Source of the DNA: Tritrichomonas musculus
Lineage: Eukaryota; Parabasalia; Tritrichomonadida; Tritrichomonadidae
Direction of reading: 5' to 3'
NCBI GenBank assembly: GCA_039105265.1
Contig: JAPFFF010000016.1
Span: forward strand, 310,001-374,000
Length of the DNA stretch: 64,000 nucleotides
Part shown: one piece after another, positions 1 through 9,440 of the stretch
Layout: each line of letters begins with the position of its first letter
Numbering within the stretch: the first letter of the stretch is position 1
The notes under the pieces: generated by a model
What the model saw: the letters and a program-made list of their open reading frames with translations, nothing else
What the model was told of the DNA's origin: nothing
Databases searched by the model: none
Translations under genes and position numbers: made by a program

Positions 1-759
1 CAAGTTGGTAATTTGAATTTGAATCTCTTCTGGAATGAACAGATGATTCAATGAACTGGTCAAATTCATGAAGATGACCAGTATAAAAGTCTGGTTTTGA
101 GTATATAAGTTCTGTTTAAAATTATTCCAATTTCTACTGGATCTTTGTTGAATACGCCAAGGAAAATGGAATTTAATGAGTCGGTCGTTGTTTTTTCTTC
201 AGTCTGAAACCAAATGCTGTTCATTTTTTAGATTGAAAAGAAAATTCAAATAAGAAAGGTAGACAGTCTTTTCCTATCAAAGGTATTTTCTATAACTTTG
301 CTATAATAAAATATATTTCATAATAATTATAAATATATTCTTTTATTTAAATTTTAACGGTAAAAATTAAGATATATCTATTTTAATAATAATAATTAAT
401 TCTATGATTTATTGATCTTCGTCATAAAAATATTTACCTTTCAGGAAAATGGTGAATATTTTTTTTTAATGTTCAATTCAGTAAGATGATTACGCGTTTT
501 CAAACTCCATCAACTTTAATAATTGAAGTTGAAGAAAGTAAAGTAAAAGCTAGTACAAATATACAAGATTCTGATGATGAAGATACGGCATTATATGTTA
601 TTATACTCCGTTATATTGTTAAGATACTACATTATATTGTTGATATACTGCATTATATGTTACTATAATGCAATATTTTGTTTACAAATTTATTAAAATT
701 TTTAATTTTAAATTGGACTTGTTATTTTGAGAATTTAATAATTTAAAATCCTTTGGTGA
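1..759. other. AT-rich leader with no supported gene; probable decayed transposon flank
   Basis: No recognisable gene. A 60-codon open frame at 486..668 (+) ends in short reiterated TTATATTGTT-like units and matches no family I know. The region lies directly upstream of the decayed MULE and probably holds its vanished N-terminal part or flank, but I could not delimit a terminal inverted repeat. Confidence 0.4.
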
Positions 760-2394
760 GGTTATCCTAATTGTTAGTACACAAGTTAATCTATCACTTA
801 AATGGGAAGTAGTTCCTATAACTCTAATCGATCGAAACAAAAACCTAAGATGTTGAGGCATCTTATACACATGTATGTTTTCTGAAGAAATCATAACTTG
901 GTTATTAAAAATTTTACTTGATTTTGATGTATTCAGGGAAAAAATTCAGACTATCATAACGGATGAAGATGCAGCATTTATAGTTGCTTTTGACAGAGCA
1001 TTCAAAAATGCTGAAACTATTTATCAGGTGAAACATGTTTTATGTTCTTTTCATAAAACACAGAACTTTATGAAAAAGATTAACTCTCTTGGATTGACAT
1101 GTCATCAAAAAGATTGTTTGAATGATTTGTTTGAAACAATATGTTATACTCCACATTATGATACAGCAATGTCTTGTTTAGGCAAATTATTTGATGTTGT
1201 TGAACTTAAGAGTTATCTCTCAAAGGAAGTTGTTCCTTATTTGCATATGTTTGCCCGATCTTGTATTAATGAGTCTTTTTGCTTGGGATACAATGTAACT
1301 TCTCCCGCCGAGAGCATGAATAATATGTTAAAACACTCCCTTCCAGCGAGAACATTGACTCTCTTGGAATCTAGGAAAGAATTTGATTCCATTCTTTACA
1401 ATCATTATCAGTGCATCTCCGAAAAACAGCATAAAAAAAGAATTCCTTCACTCAATATATTATATGAACATTATTCGCCAAATATGGCAAATGAAATTAT
1501 GCACCAAATTGAGAAATCAAAAACTGTAATTTTGGAAGATGATCATTTCGACAATTATACTCATGTTGCTTACCAGCAGGAATTTATGAATCAAAAATAT
1601 AGGCTTAACGAGTGGTACTGCGAATGCAAATTACACTACTTTTCAGGAGTTCCTTGTAGTCACATTATTTCATTGCATTCAAAACTATTTAATGAGTTTC
1701 CTTTCTTCCTCATTGATCCTCGATGGAAAATATCAAATAATAATATAACCATTTCAAATGATGATGTTTTAAACTTAAGTAACAATTTGATAGAAGAAAG
1801 CAATGATATATCAATTCCACTTCCAATAAAACTTAAGCAAGAAACATATGATCCATATTATTTTTCAACACTAACTCATGAGCAAAGATTTCAAAGGATA
1901 TTTCATATCGCGAAACAGTTATGTTCGGCAGCAGCTTGTGATATAAATCATTCATGTATGGTGATGGAAAAATTCAAAAAGCTCTTAGATCATGTTCAAA
2001 ATTTAAACAAAGAAGTCAATATACAAAACAATTATGAAATCTTTCAAAGCAATGATACAAATGTGGATGAGAAAAATAATAGTAGTAAACATAATGATAA
2101 TAGTTTAGAACTAATTGTTCTAAAAACAAATACAGTTGTTGATCATTGTGACATTATCGGAAAAAGAAAAGGAAAGCCAAAGAACATTCACAAAATATCC
2201 AATACATAATATGCTTTGGAAAGCATTATATGAAAGATTGCTTCTTTTATAATGAATTGCAGAAATTATTGAAAGAACAGCCATTGGATGATCCAGGAAA
2301 AAGAAATTGTGGTTTATGTAGGCACTTTGATCATATATTTAAAACTTGTCCTTTGAGATTGAAGGCGGTGGAATATTATAAAAACGAGACTTAG
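760..2394 (+). pseudogene. Decayed Mutator-like (MULE) transposase
   Basis: The main open frame is 875..2209 (444 codons). It carries a MULE-type core: IITDED around residue 30 (second catalytic Asp), SPAESMN with Glu146 (catalytic Glu), and a SWIM zinc finger Cys249-x-Cys251-x9-Cys261-x-His263. The same frame continues upstream of 875, past a TGA at 854-856. That part resembles the first strand of the MULE fold, but Val stands where the first catalytic Asp is expected (IVSTQ in place of a D-S/A-T pattern). Downstream, after a frameshift near 2150-2210, a shifted frame to about 2394 encodes a C-x2-C-x4-H-x4-C zinc knuckle (NCGLCRHFDHIFKTC). The copy is therefore interrupted at both ends and should be inactive. 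Family assignment is fairly sure. No terminal repeats were found. Confidence 0.75.
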
Positions 2395-2469
2395 ATTAAT
2401 AAATAAATTTCAAAAGTTTTCTAATTGTATAGTATTTAAAAAGTATTATTTTTGAAAATATAATAAATT

Positions 2470-2637
2470 CTAATTGTGTGTATTAATCTGTTGTTAGTAA
2501 TGAAATATAGAATTAAATAAAGAATTGTTTAATTGAGAACAAAAGCTCAACTCTAATTTCTGCCCACCTAGATATGATTCTTAAACGATAAGAAAAACTA
2601 ATTGTGTGTATTAATCTGTTGTTAGTAATGAAATATA
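2470..2637. repeat. Two direct copies of a 40-bp sequence
   Basis: A 40-bp sequence beginning CTAATTGTGTGTATTAATCT occurs at 2470..2509 and again at 2598..2637, apparently identical. The copies are separated by 88 bp and sit between the decayed MULE and the next transposase fragment, so they could be element-terminal or sub-terminal repeats. Confidence 0.85.
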
Positions 2638-2643
2638 TGAACA

Positions 2644-2690
2644 AAATCTTTTGGTTGAACCAAATCTTTTGGTTGAACTCGATCTTTTGA
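2644..2690. repeat. Short tandem repeat, about 2.7 units of 17-18 bp
   Basis: AAATCTTTTGGTTGAACC is followed by AAATCTTTTGGTTGAACT and then a degenerate CGATCTTTTGATTAAT. This simple tandem array lies immediately after the second 40-bp repeat. Confidence 0.75.
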
Positions 2691-3004
2691 TTAATAATGT
2701 TTTACAACCATTTTATTAAACCCGCCCAAAATTATTTCAGAATTATCAGTATTCTTTCAAAAAGTTTTGGGACACGTCACAGGGACATAAAATTTTACTC
2801 TTTTATAAATTGCAGATTTCTCTGAGTACAATTATAAGAATCTGGAATTGGTGTGTTATATACTCTTATAAAAACCTGGATAGTTGCTATGCATGGTTCC
2901 CAATAGATGTATTCTTTAAATTTTTGCTCTAATATTGAAAAATATCTCTGAAAGCACAGAGAAAATATGAAGTTCATGATGTCTGATGGGCCAGGGATAA
3001 CTAA

Positions 3005-3445
3005 CATTTACAAGAATTGGAAGCTGACTTGATGATTCCTAGAAATATAGAATTGAACCGATTAATAGCTTGCACACCTGAAAAAATTGATATAAACACA
3101 AATACTCTTTTCGAAATATCAAGCATAATTGAACTTGTGTTTAGTTTTTACTCAAAAGAAACTATGCTCAGCCAAATTATGCATCGCGAGCTATTGGTAC
3201 CAAATAACACTAAAACGCTAACGTTGCCTGATGAGATGACACTTCCTCATATCAGTGCTATGTGCTGTTGTAATGTACTTAGAGAAAAAATGCCACCTTT
3301 TATAATTCTGCCCTCTTTTTTGAATCTTCCTACTGATTATCAAATTCATGTTAAAAGTGGAGAAGCAATGTTTGCTGGCAGGTGTTCAGGCTGGAAAACT
3401 AGTAATACTTTTATCTGTTTCGCAAAAAAGTTATTAATCGATTAA
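3005..3445 (+). pseudogene. Fragment of a DDE_1 (pogo/Tigger-like) transposase
   Basis: An open stretch of about 140 codons begins just after a stop at 3002-3004. Its nominal start at 3017 is TTG and the first ATG is at 3032. It reads like the central part of a DDE superfamily endonuclease: a segment near ETMLSQIMHRELLVPNNTKT, then LPHISAMCCCNVLREKMPPFIILP, then GEAMFAGRCSGWKTSNTF. This is the known pattern of beta strands around the first Asp, the A-x-G-x-x-(P)PFIIL strand and the GW-x-T turn. The Asp expected before ETML appears as Lys. The second and third catalytic Asp regions are absent because the frame ends at 3445. This is a truncated, inactive DNA-transposon relic. The superfamily is inferred from pattern only. 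Confidence 0.55.
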
Positions 3446-4223
3446 ATTATTCAGTTTATCAAGTCAAAAGTAATCATTGTATATAAATTATTATTCTTTG
3501 TTTCGGATAGATAATTAATCAGATAGAGTATCATTTTCTTTTTTTCTTTCTTTCTTTTGATTTGAATGCTTCAATCAATCAGTAAAGGCAGAGCAAGTGT
3601 TCATGTAATATCCAAAGTAGTTGCATAAAGAACAATAATGATTTTCTTCAGAAGATCTATTTGGCGTAAATTACCTCAATTTTTCATGATATTGATTATT
3701 TTTAGTTAAATGTAATCCTTGGAAAATAAAACAAATAACTTCAGTATTGCTCTTTTTACTTTTTCTCCCTGACATTGTGCTCTACAAATCAATCACTGTA
3801 GACTTATTTGCAAAACCATTAAGTTTTTTCTTTTAAATACCTAAACTGGAATTAAAAAGCAACAAGATATTATATTGTTACTCCTTTCTGATTCCAGTAT
3901 AATTTCTCCTGACAGCTTTTCACTGAAATTTCAAAGACAATCCTTTAATGCAATTTATTTTTTTTTTATTTTATGCTTAATTGATGGCTGTAATAATTTT
4001 TATTATAAAATTGTGAAATATCAAAGGCCAAATTTCAAATCAATTTGACCATCAATTCTTTTTTTCTATAAAATCTTGAGATTAAAATTTTAGGAATCCT
4101 TTTTTATATAATGAAATGGCAATCCTGAAATATTTTAAAATTCCTTATTTATATGAAATTTGATTAGAATTGATATAAAATTTCTCTTGCCAATAGATAA
4201 CCATGACCGTTTAATAATTCATA
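3446..4223. other. Intergenic, no gene seen
   Basis: AT-rich, with pyrimidine-rich runs (TTTCTTTCTTTC near 3540). Presumed to hold the promoter of the downstream Myb gene. I see no Inr-like TCAYTW close to its ATG. Confidence 0.6.
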
Positions 4224-5495
4224 ATGACTGCTTATTTGCCGAGTTCAAATGGGCCCACACTCGAAAGACTCGAGCATGATAGCAGTCAAAGCAATCCTTT
4301 ATTTCCTTCTTTTCAAAACAGCTCCATAAAATCCAATTCTTCGTTTGTTGTTCCTATGATACACTCTGAAAATAATAGATCATCTCCAAATATTGATAAA
4401 AAATCAAATAATATCATGGTTGATGCTGTCTGTTGTAACATCATATATTCTAATGTTAGCAGTGAAAATAATAAAAATAATAAAAATACTGGAAATACAA
4501 ATAAAACTGGTTACACCAGTTCAACTTGGAGTGAACATGAAGACACAATTATTTTAAATTATGTCAGAGAGAATGGAGCTAATAATTGGGCTAAACTAGC
4601 TCTTCTACTTCCGGGAAGAGTTGGCAAACAATGCAGAGAAAGATGGAGGAACTTTCTTGATCCTAACGTTAAACATGAACCTTGGACCAAAGAAGAGGAT
4701 GATAAACTCATTCAACTCCATGAGTTGTATGGAAACCAATGGGTTAAAATAGCGGCTTTGATCCCAGGAAGAAGTGATAATACAGTTAAAAATCGATGGA
4801 ATTCAACAGTCAAAAAAATTGTTAACCACATAAAAACTGGTGCACCAATGCCAAAACGTGGCAGGCCAAAACGAAGTTTATCATCAATGCCATCAACATC
4901 TCTTATTGAACCTGATTATAAACTTTCATCAATAAAGTCAGATTCAATATCAAACACTATCAACAATCAAAAACAAAACCAAAGCCAAACTTCAAGCGAA
5001 ACTAAACCTAATCTTTCACAGAACATTCCAAATAATTTGGACTCCAATGTAAGTAATAATTATAGGAATAATTATTCAACAGATATAAACAACATTAATA
5101 TTAAATCAAATGTTATAGATATTAATTTCTTGAATCCTACTTATCAAAATAATATCAATAAACAAAACGAAACTGAACATTCAAAGATCATTGATGAACT
5201 TCCAAAACCACCAATTTCGATTATTGAAGAAGATAAACAATTAATATCATCTTCCTATCAATTCGTTGACAAAAAAGAACTTAGGAGTATTGGTGATGAA
5301 AAGAATGGTGATTCATACGAACAGCAGCAGCCGTTTATTCCGCTACAGCTATTCACGTCACCACTTAGAAACTCAACGTCATCTCCAATGCGCCAATTTC
5401 AATGTTCATCACCACATTTATGGTCTCCTTATAGAGAATTTGATAACAGTTTTCCATTAACAAAATTTGATATTTTTGATAATTTTTTCCAATGA
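4224..5495 (+). CDS. R2R3 Myb-like transcription factor
   Basis: 423 residues from a clear ATG. Two tandem Myb repeats lie at about residues 100-148 and 151-199. Repeat one has Trp102 (TWSEHED), a second Trp at NNWAKL and a third at RERWRNF. Repeat two has WTKEEDD, NQWVKI and KNRWNS, so all three hydrophobic-core Trp residues are present in both. This is the most canonical Myb pair in the window. Downstream, PKRGRPKRSL resembles an AT-hook or nuclear localisation signal, followed by a long Asn/Ser/Gln-rich tail with no visible domain. The N-terminus is also low complexity. Myb proteins of this type are sequence-specific nuclear DNA-binding regulators, and in Trichomonas vaginalis several control surface-protein genes (established). 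The targets here are unknown. Confidence 0.9.
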   Translation: MTAYLPSSNGPTLERLEHDSSQSNPLFPSFQNSSIKSNSSFVVPMIHSENNRSSPNIDKKSNNIMVDAVCCNIIYSNVSSENNKNNKNTGNTNKTGYTSSTWSEHEDTIILNYVRENGANNWAKLALLLPGRVGKQCRERWRNFLDPNVKHEPWTKEEDDKLIQLHELYGNQWVKIAALIPGRSDNTVKNRWNSTVKKIVNHIKTGAPMPKRGRPKRSLSSMPSTSLIEPDYKLSSIKSDSISNTINNQKQNQSQTSSETKPNLSQNIPNNLDSNVSNNYRNNYSTDINNINIKSNVIDINFLNPTYQNNINKQNETEHSKIIDELPKPPISIIEEDKQLISSSYQFVDKKELRSIGDEKNGDSYEQQQPFIPLQLFTSPLRNSTSSPMRQFQCSSPHLWSPYREFDNSFPLTKFDIFDNFFQ

Positions 5496-5898
5496 AAATA
5501 TCAATTGAGATATAATATAGAAGAAAGCCAATTATATATTTTATTATTTAAAATTAATTAACTTCTCAGAGCTTTTTATTTTTTCGGAAATTGTATTCTT
5601 TTATAAACAATTTTTCCTTTTAATTGCTTCTATTCAAATTCAAAAGCTTTTTCAAATTTGTTTAAATTATTAAAAATTTAAAATAAAAAAATCACGACAA
5701 ATAACATTCCAATGTGCAAGTATTAAACAAACACCAAGCTGGCAACATATAATATTAAAGCAATTTTCTATTCTAATCTCCAAATCTTAATTAAATCACC
5801 AAATCAAATTAATAGACAGATGAATCAATAATTAATAATAAAAGATCAAAATATGTAAACTATTTATTAAAATGAAATAGATAATACTTGAAGATTCA
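5496..5898. other. Convergent intergenic spacer
   Basis: AT-rich gap between the stop of the Myb gene (+) and the stop of the LRR gene (-). It contains 3' UTRs and presumably polyadenylation signals. No other feature is seen. Confidence 0.6.
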
Positions 5899-7374
5899 TT
5901 AATCATCAACATCCATATCATCCTCTTCATCTTCATATTCACTGCTATCTTCTTCGTATTCGTCTTCATCATCATCTTCTTCTTTCTTCTTTGGTGCAGG
6001 CTTTTTAGGAGCAGGCTTTTTAGCAGATGAGGTCTTCTTTGCCTTCTCTTTTGGTTCTTCGGAATCTTCCTCATATTCACTACTATCTTCTTCAGATTCG
6101 GATCCACTTTCTTCTTCAGATTCAGACTCGTCTTCTTCTTCATATTCATATTCGTCATCATCATCATCTTCTTTCTTTTTAACATCTTTTTTCTTTTCAG
6201 TTTCTTTTTTATCTGACTTTGCAGTTTTTTGGCTTTTTTCTACCTTTTTCACTTCCTTTTCTTTGCTTCCAGATTCTTTTCTTTTAGGCTTTTCGGCTTG
6301 TTTGGCAGCTTTTGCATCAGTATGTTCTTTTTCAGTTGTTTGCTGTAGAGGCTGCTCGTCAGCTTTTTGGGGCTTTTCAGTGACTTCTTGCTGCTGCGAA
6401 TTTGCGTCAATGCTTCTTTGGACAACTGTTTGAACGCTTCCATTTTTATTTAGTCGACCAGAATTAGGAACACCTTTTCCAACAAGATTTGCACCGTTTG
6501 GATAATTAATATTATAATATGAATAACATAAGTTAAAAGATCCTTCGTCAATTTCAACTTTGTTTTTTGATAAAACATCGATATTTTCTAATTTGCGACA
6601 GGAGTTGAAGGCATGATTTCCAATGATGGAAGTATTCTCAGGTATTTGTATATTTGGAATATTGGCGCCACATAATGCATAATTTCCGATTTTCTGAAGA
6701 TTACTTCCTTCTTGAAATGAAACATTTGATAAATTATCGTTTGTGGAAAGTGAACTTTCATCTAATTCTTTTAATGATGCAGGGAAATTGATTTCTTTAA
6801 GTCCTGTAATGAAAAGTGCACCTTCTTCAATTTTTTCAATAAGTGAATTGGAACCAAAATTAATCGATTCAAGATTAAGACACCAATTGAAAGAGAATGG
6901 GCCTAAAGATACAACATCATTAGGAACATCGAATGACTTCAAATCTCTTGGAGCAAACAATATAATTTTCTTATCACCTGTATAGAGAACATTATTTAAG
7001 ATAAAGAAGTTAGGATTAGGGGATGGCATTTCAACTATATTCAAGTGTTTAGTCCCTTCACACCATCCTTTTTCAAGGGTCTGTAATTTAGGAGGAATTG
7101 TGATTCGCATTATTTTTGATTGATAAAACGCCCTTTTATGAATTATTACAAGTTCTGAAGCAGGAGAAATCGTTAATGATCTAATTTCAGAATTAGCAAA
7201 GGCTTCTGGCGCAATTTCTTTAACAACATATGTTTTCCCATGATGAAGGAAAAAATTCTTTAGAGTGACTTGGCCACCTGCTCTGGGTGACTTACCAACA
7301 ATTGCTGTACCATCACTATATAATTCATAGAAAACTTTTCGCCTAGAAAATGATTTTACTAATGTAGCGTCCAT
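5899..7374 (-). CDS. BspA-type LRR protein with long KE-rich and acidic tail
   Basis: 491 residues. Residues about 25-305 form LRR_5/BspA-type leucine-rich repeats, with recurring patterns such as IAPEAFANSEIRSLTI, IGNYALCGANIPNIQIP and IIGNHAFNSCRKLENI. After about residue 315 the protein becomes low complexity: Lys/Glu/Ala-rich blocks (KKDVKKKEDDDDDEYEYEEE), repeated SEEESGSESEED acidic runs, an APKKPAPKKKEEDDDED segment and a final acidic EEDDMDVDD tail. Unlike many surface BspA proteins of trichomonads, it has no signal peptide and no transmembrane segment, so it is probably cytosolic or nuclear (inference). The mixed Lys/acidic tail recalls histone chaperones and nucleolar proteins, but that is composition only. 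Convergent with the upstream Myb gene. Confidence 0.85.
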   Translation of the reverse strand: MDATLVKSFSRRKVFYELYSDGTAIVGKSPRAGGQVTLKNFFLHHGKTYVVKEIAPEAFANSEIRSLTISPASELVIIHKRAFYQSKIMRITIPPKLQTLEKGWCEGTKHLNIVEMPSPNPNFFILNNVLYTGDKKIILFAPRDLKSFDVPNDVVSLGPFSFNWCLNLESINFGSNSLIEKIEEGALFITGLKEINFPASLKELDESSLSTNDNLSNVSFQEGSNLQKIGNYALCGANIPNIQIPENTSIIGNHAFNSCRKLENIDVLSKNKVEIDEGSFNLCYSYYNINYPNGANLVGKGVPNSGRLNKNGSVQTVVQRSIDANSQQQEVTEKPQKADEQPLQQTTEKEHTDAKAAKQAEKPKRKESGSKEKEVKKVEKSQKTAKSDKKETEKKKDVKKKEDDDDDEYEYEEEDESESEEESGSESEEDSSEYEEDSEEPKEKAKKTSSAKKPAPKKPAPKKKEEDDDEDEYEEDSSEYEDEEDDMDVDD

Positions 7375-8171
7375 TTGAAAAAATTGACCAAATATGGTTA
7401 CAATTATTCATATCATATCACTTAATAAAAAAAAATATAAAAAGAAGGATTTTGAATTAATAAAAATAGAAAATTTGATAATTATAAAAAATTTAAGCAA
7501 TTAATAATAAATATGATTAAAATAATAAGACATATTCGTAATATTCAATAAAATAATAAAAATATTATTCAAATAAATGAAACGCATTTTTGAGAGTTAT
7601 TTAATTTTACAGAAAAATTTGTTAAAAAATTGTGTAATAAAAGAGGATTTGAATACAAATCTTCAATTTCAGCTCAAAAAAGCAATATAAAAAAATCGGT
7701 AAAATGGAGTAATATGCAATAATTTTCAGAATGAATTCATTAATGCTTATTATTTTCGCACAATTTTATTTTATCTATTTTATATTATTGATATATTAAT
7801 AAAGTATATTTAAATACTGATTTAATTAAAGAGATAATTTTATTTTGAAAAATAAAAAAATAAAAATAAATGATTGTAAACTTTAGAAATATAGATTGAT
7901 AAAATCAATAAATATATCAGTTAATACAAAAATAATCATATATTTTTTCACACATTTTTAAATTTTAAATAGCATAATTATTGAAATTAAAAGTATAAAA
8001 TGAATTTGATGATTTTTTTTAAAAAAAAAAATATTTATCATATTTTTTTATGAAGATTTTGACACATTAAGTTAGTGCCATTAATAAATTGGCTTTTAAA
8101 TATTTTGAATTTCATGAGAATTATTCAATATAATTGTTTAACATACCAAAAAATATAATTATTCAAAAAAA
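7375..8171. other. Intergenic, very AT-rich, no protein gene seen
   Basis: No open frame of note. It contains the 5' flank of the LRR gene (-) and ends at the tRNA gene. Long A/T runs occur throughout. Confidence 0.6.
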
Positions 8172-8244
8172 CGTACTACTCAGGACTCGAACCTGAAATC
8201 TCCTGCTCCGAAGGCAGGCGCCTTATCCATTGGGCCAGTAGCAC
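8172..8244 (-). tRNA. tRNA-Arg (anticodon TCG)
   Basis: Read on the minus strand this folds as a complete 73-nt cloverleaf. The acceptor stem GTGCTAC pairs with GTAGTAC (one G-U), and the D-arm contains CCCAATGGATAAGG. The anticodon stem CCTGC/GCAGG closes the 7-nt loop CTTCGGA, giving anticodon TCG (reads CGA). The T-arm is TCAGG-TTCGAGT-CCTGA, and the discriminator base is G. There is no intron, and CCA is not encoded, as expected for a eukaryote. A-box-like and B-box-like (GGTTCGAGTCC) internal promoter elements are visible. No other tRNA was found nearby. Confidence 0.96.
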
Positions 8245-8353
8245 TTTGATATATAGAAAATAAAAGTGATATTTATGAAAAAAATTCATTTGTCTCATAT
8301 GTAAAATTTTTCTTTCATTTTATTTTGAAAATTTTGAAAATTTTATAATAAAA

Positions 8354-9313
8354 ATGACAGATTATTTAGCTCCACCAAATCGTTTTGACTTTTACAGAAA
8401 TATTAAAAATATATGTGCTACGCATAACTCGTATGTATATGTTTCACATATAAATGGTACTCAACGTGGCGAAAAAATAGTATTGAAATTTATTCCAAAA
8501 GGTGGCCACATTTCGAATGAACAAATTGATAATGAATGCAAGATACAATCTTCGATTCATCATCCTTTTATTATGCCTGCAAGATATATTTTTGATATTG
8601 ATTATGAAAGACAACCATATCGTGTGATAGAAATGCCATTAGCCATAGGGTCCCTTGCTGATACTCATGCAGAAAAGTTACTTTATGGCATTATCCATGC
8701 TAGCAAAATTATGTATCAAATCGCACTTGCTGTTATGTATTTACACATTAATCATATTTTGCATGGCGACATCAATCCTAGAAATGTTGTTTTGATGGTT
8801 GATAATAAAGATAATCCTGTGGCTCAAATCATTGATTTTGGCCACGCCTGCGAACTAAAACACCAAACATTAGTAGATGATAACACTGGCCATACTTATG
8901 ATGGATATTTCTGCACATGCAATCGATTAACACCAAGATATAGCTCACCTGAAGTTCTTGGACGGAAGCCTCACTCATTTCCATCGGACATTTGGTCATT
9001 AGGAGCGACATTTTATTTTATTATTACAGGAAAATGTGTCTATCACGAAAATAATTATGATTTTATGATAAAAGAAGCTAAATATCCATACTTAAATTAT
9101 AATACTAAACTGGGACCTGAATTTCCTCAAATTGGAAAAGATCTTATAACAAAGATGTTAAGCTTTGAAGAATCAAACAGGCCTACAGCTCAAGAATGCC
9201 TCGACAGTCCATTTTTCAATTCTATTCTTGATCCTAAATGGATGGAAGAGCAAAATAACTTGATAAGCCAAATGGATAAAAGCAGTGAAATCAATGATGC
9301 TTTAAATTTATAA
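8354..9313 (+). CDS. Protein kinase, atypical glycine loop
   Basis: 319 residues, essentially only a kinase domain. Visible elements are the VLKF Lys45, helix-C Glu61, HGD at 137-139 (catalytic Asp139, with Gly replacing the Arg of HRD), Asn144, DFG at 161-163, SSPE at 198-201 and the DIWSLG Asp212 region. The expected Gly-rich loop near residues 18-32 (NICATHNSYVYVSH) has no GxGxxG. The HGD form makes it a non-RD kinase, generally less dependent on activation-loop phosphorylation (established). All metal-binding and catalytic residues remain, so activity is plausible, but the nucleotide loop is unusual. An insert with TCNRLTPRY lies in the activation segment. A TCATTT Inr-like motif lies at 8315-8320, 33 bp before the ATG. 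The substrate is unknown. Confidence 0.85.
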   Translation: MTDYLAPPNRFDFYRNIKNICATHNSYVYVSHINGTQRGEKIVLKFIPKGGHISNEQIDNECKIQSSIHHPFIMPARYIFDIDYERQPYRVIEMPLAIGSLADTHAEKLLYGIIHASKIMYQIALAVMYLHINHILHGDINPRNVVLMVDNKDNPVAQIIDFGHACELKHQTLVDDNTGHTYDGYFCTCNRLTPRYSSPEVLGRKPHSFPSDIWSLGATFYFIITGKCVYHENNYDFMIKEAKYPYLNYNTKLGPEFPQIGKDLITKMLSFEESNRPTAQECLDSPFFNSILDPKWMEEQNNLISQMDKSSEINDALNL

Positions 9314-9432
9314 AATGCGTATTATTTACATTTGTCATAAAATATTTTGTAATCAATTAAAATTTTAATTGAATTTTTTTTTATAACTATTGAATTTTTT
9401 AAATTAGGATTCTCAGAAAAAGAGAGTTTTCG

Positions 9433-9438
9433 CCTTTT
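9433..9438 (+). promoter_or_regulatory. M5-like CCTTT core-promoter motif before the IBD gene
   Basis: CCTTTT ends 2 bp before the ATG at 9441. In T. vaginalis the M5 motif (CCTTT core) overlaps the transcription start close to the ATG and is bound by IBP39 (established knowledge). Whether it works here is inference. Confidence 0.4.
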
Positions 9439-9440
9439 TT

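Noticed and set aside
486-668. 60-codon frame MITRFQTPSTLIIEV
   Set aside because: No similarity to any family; it ends in short reiterations and lies in decayed transposon flank.
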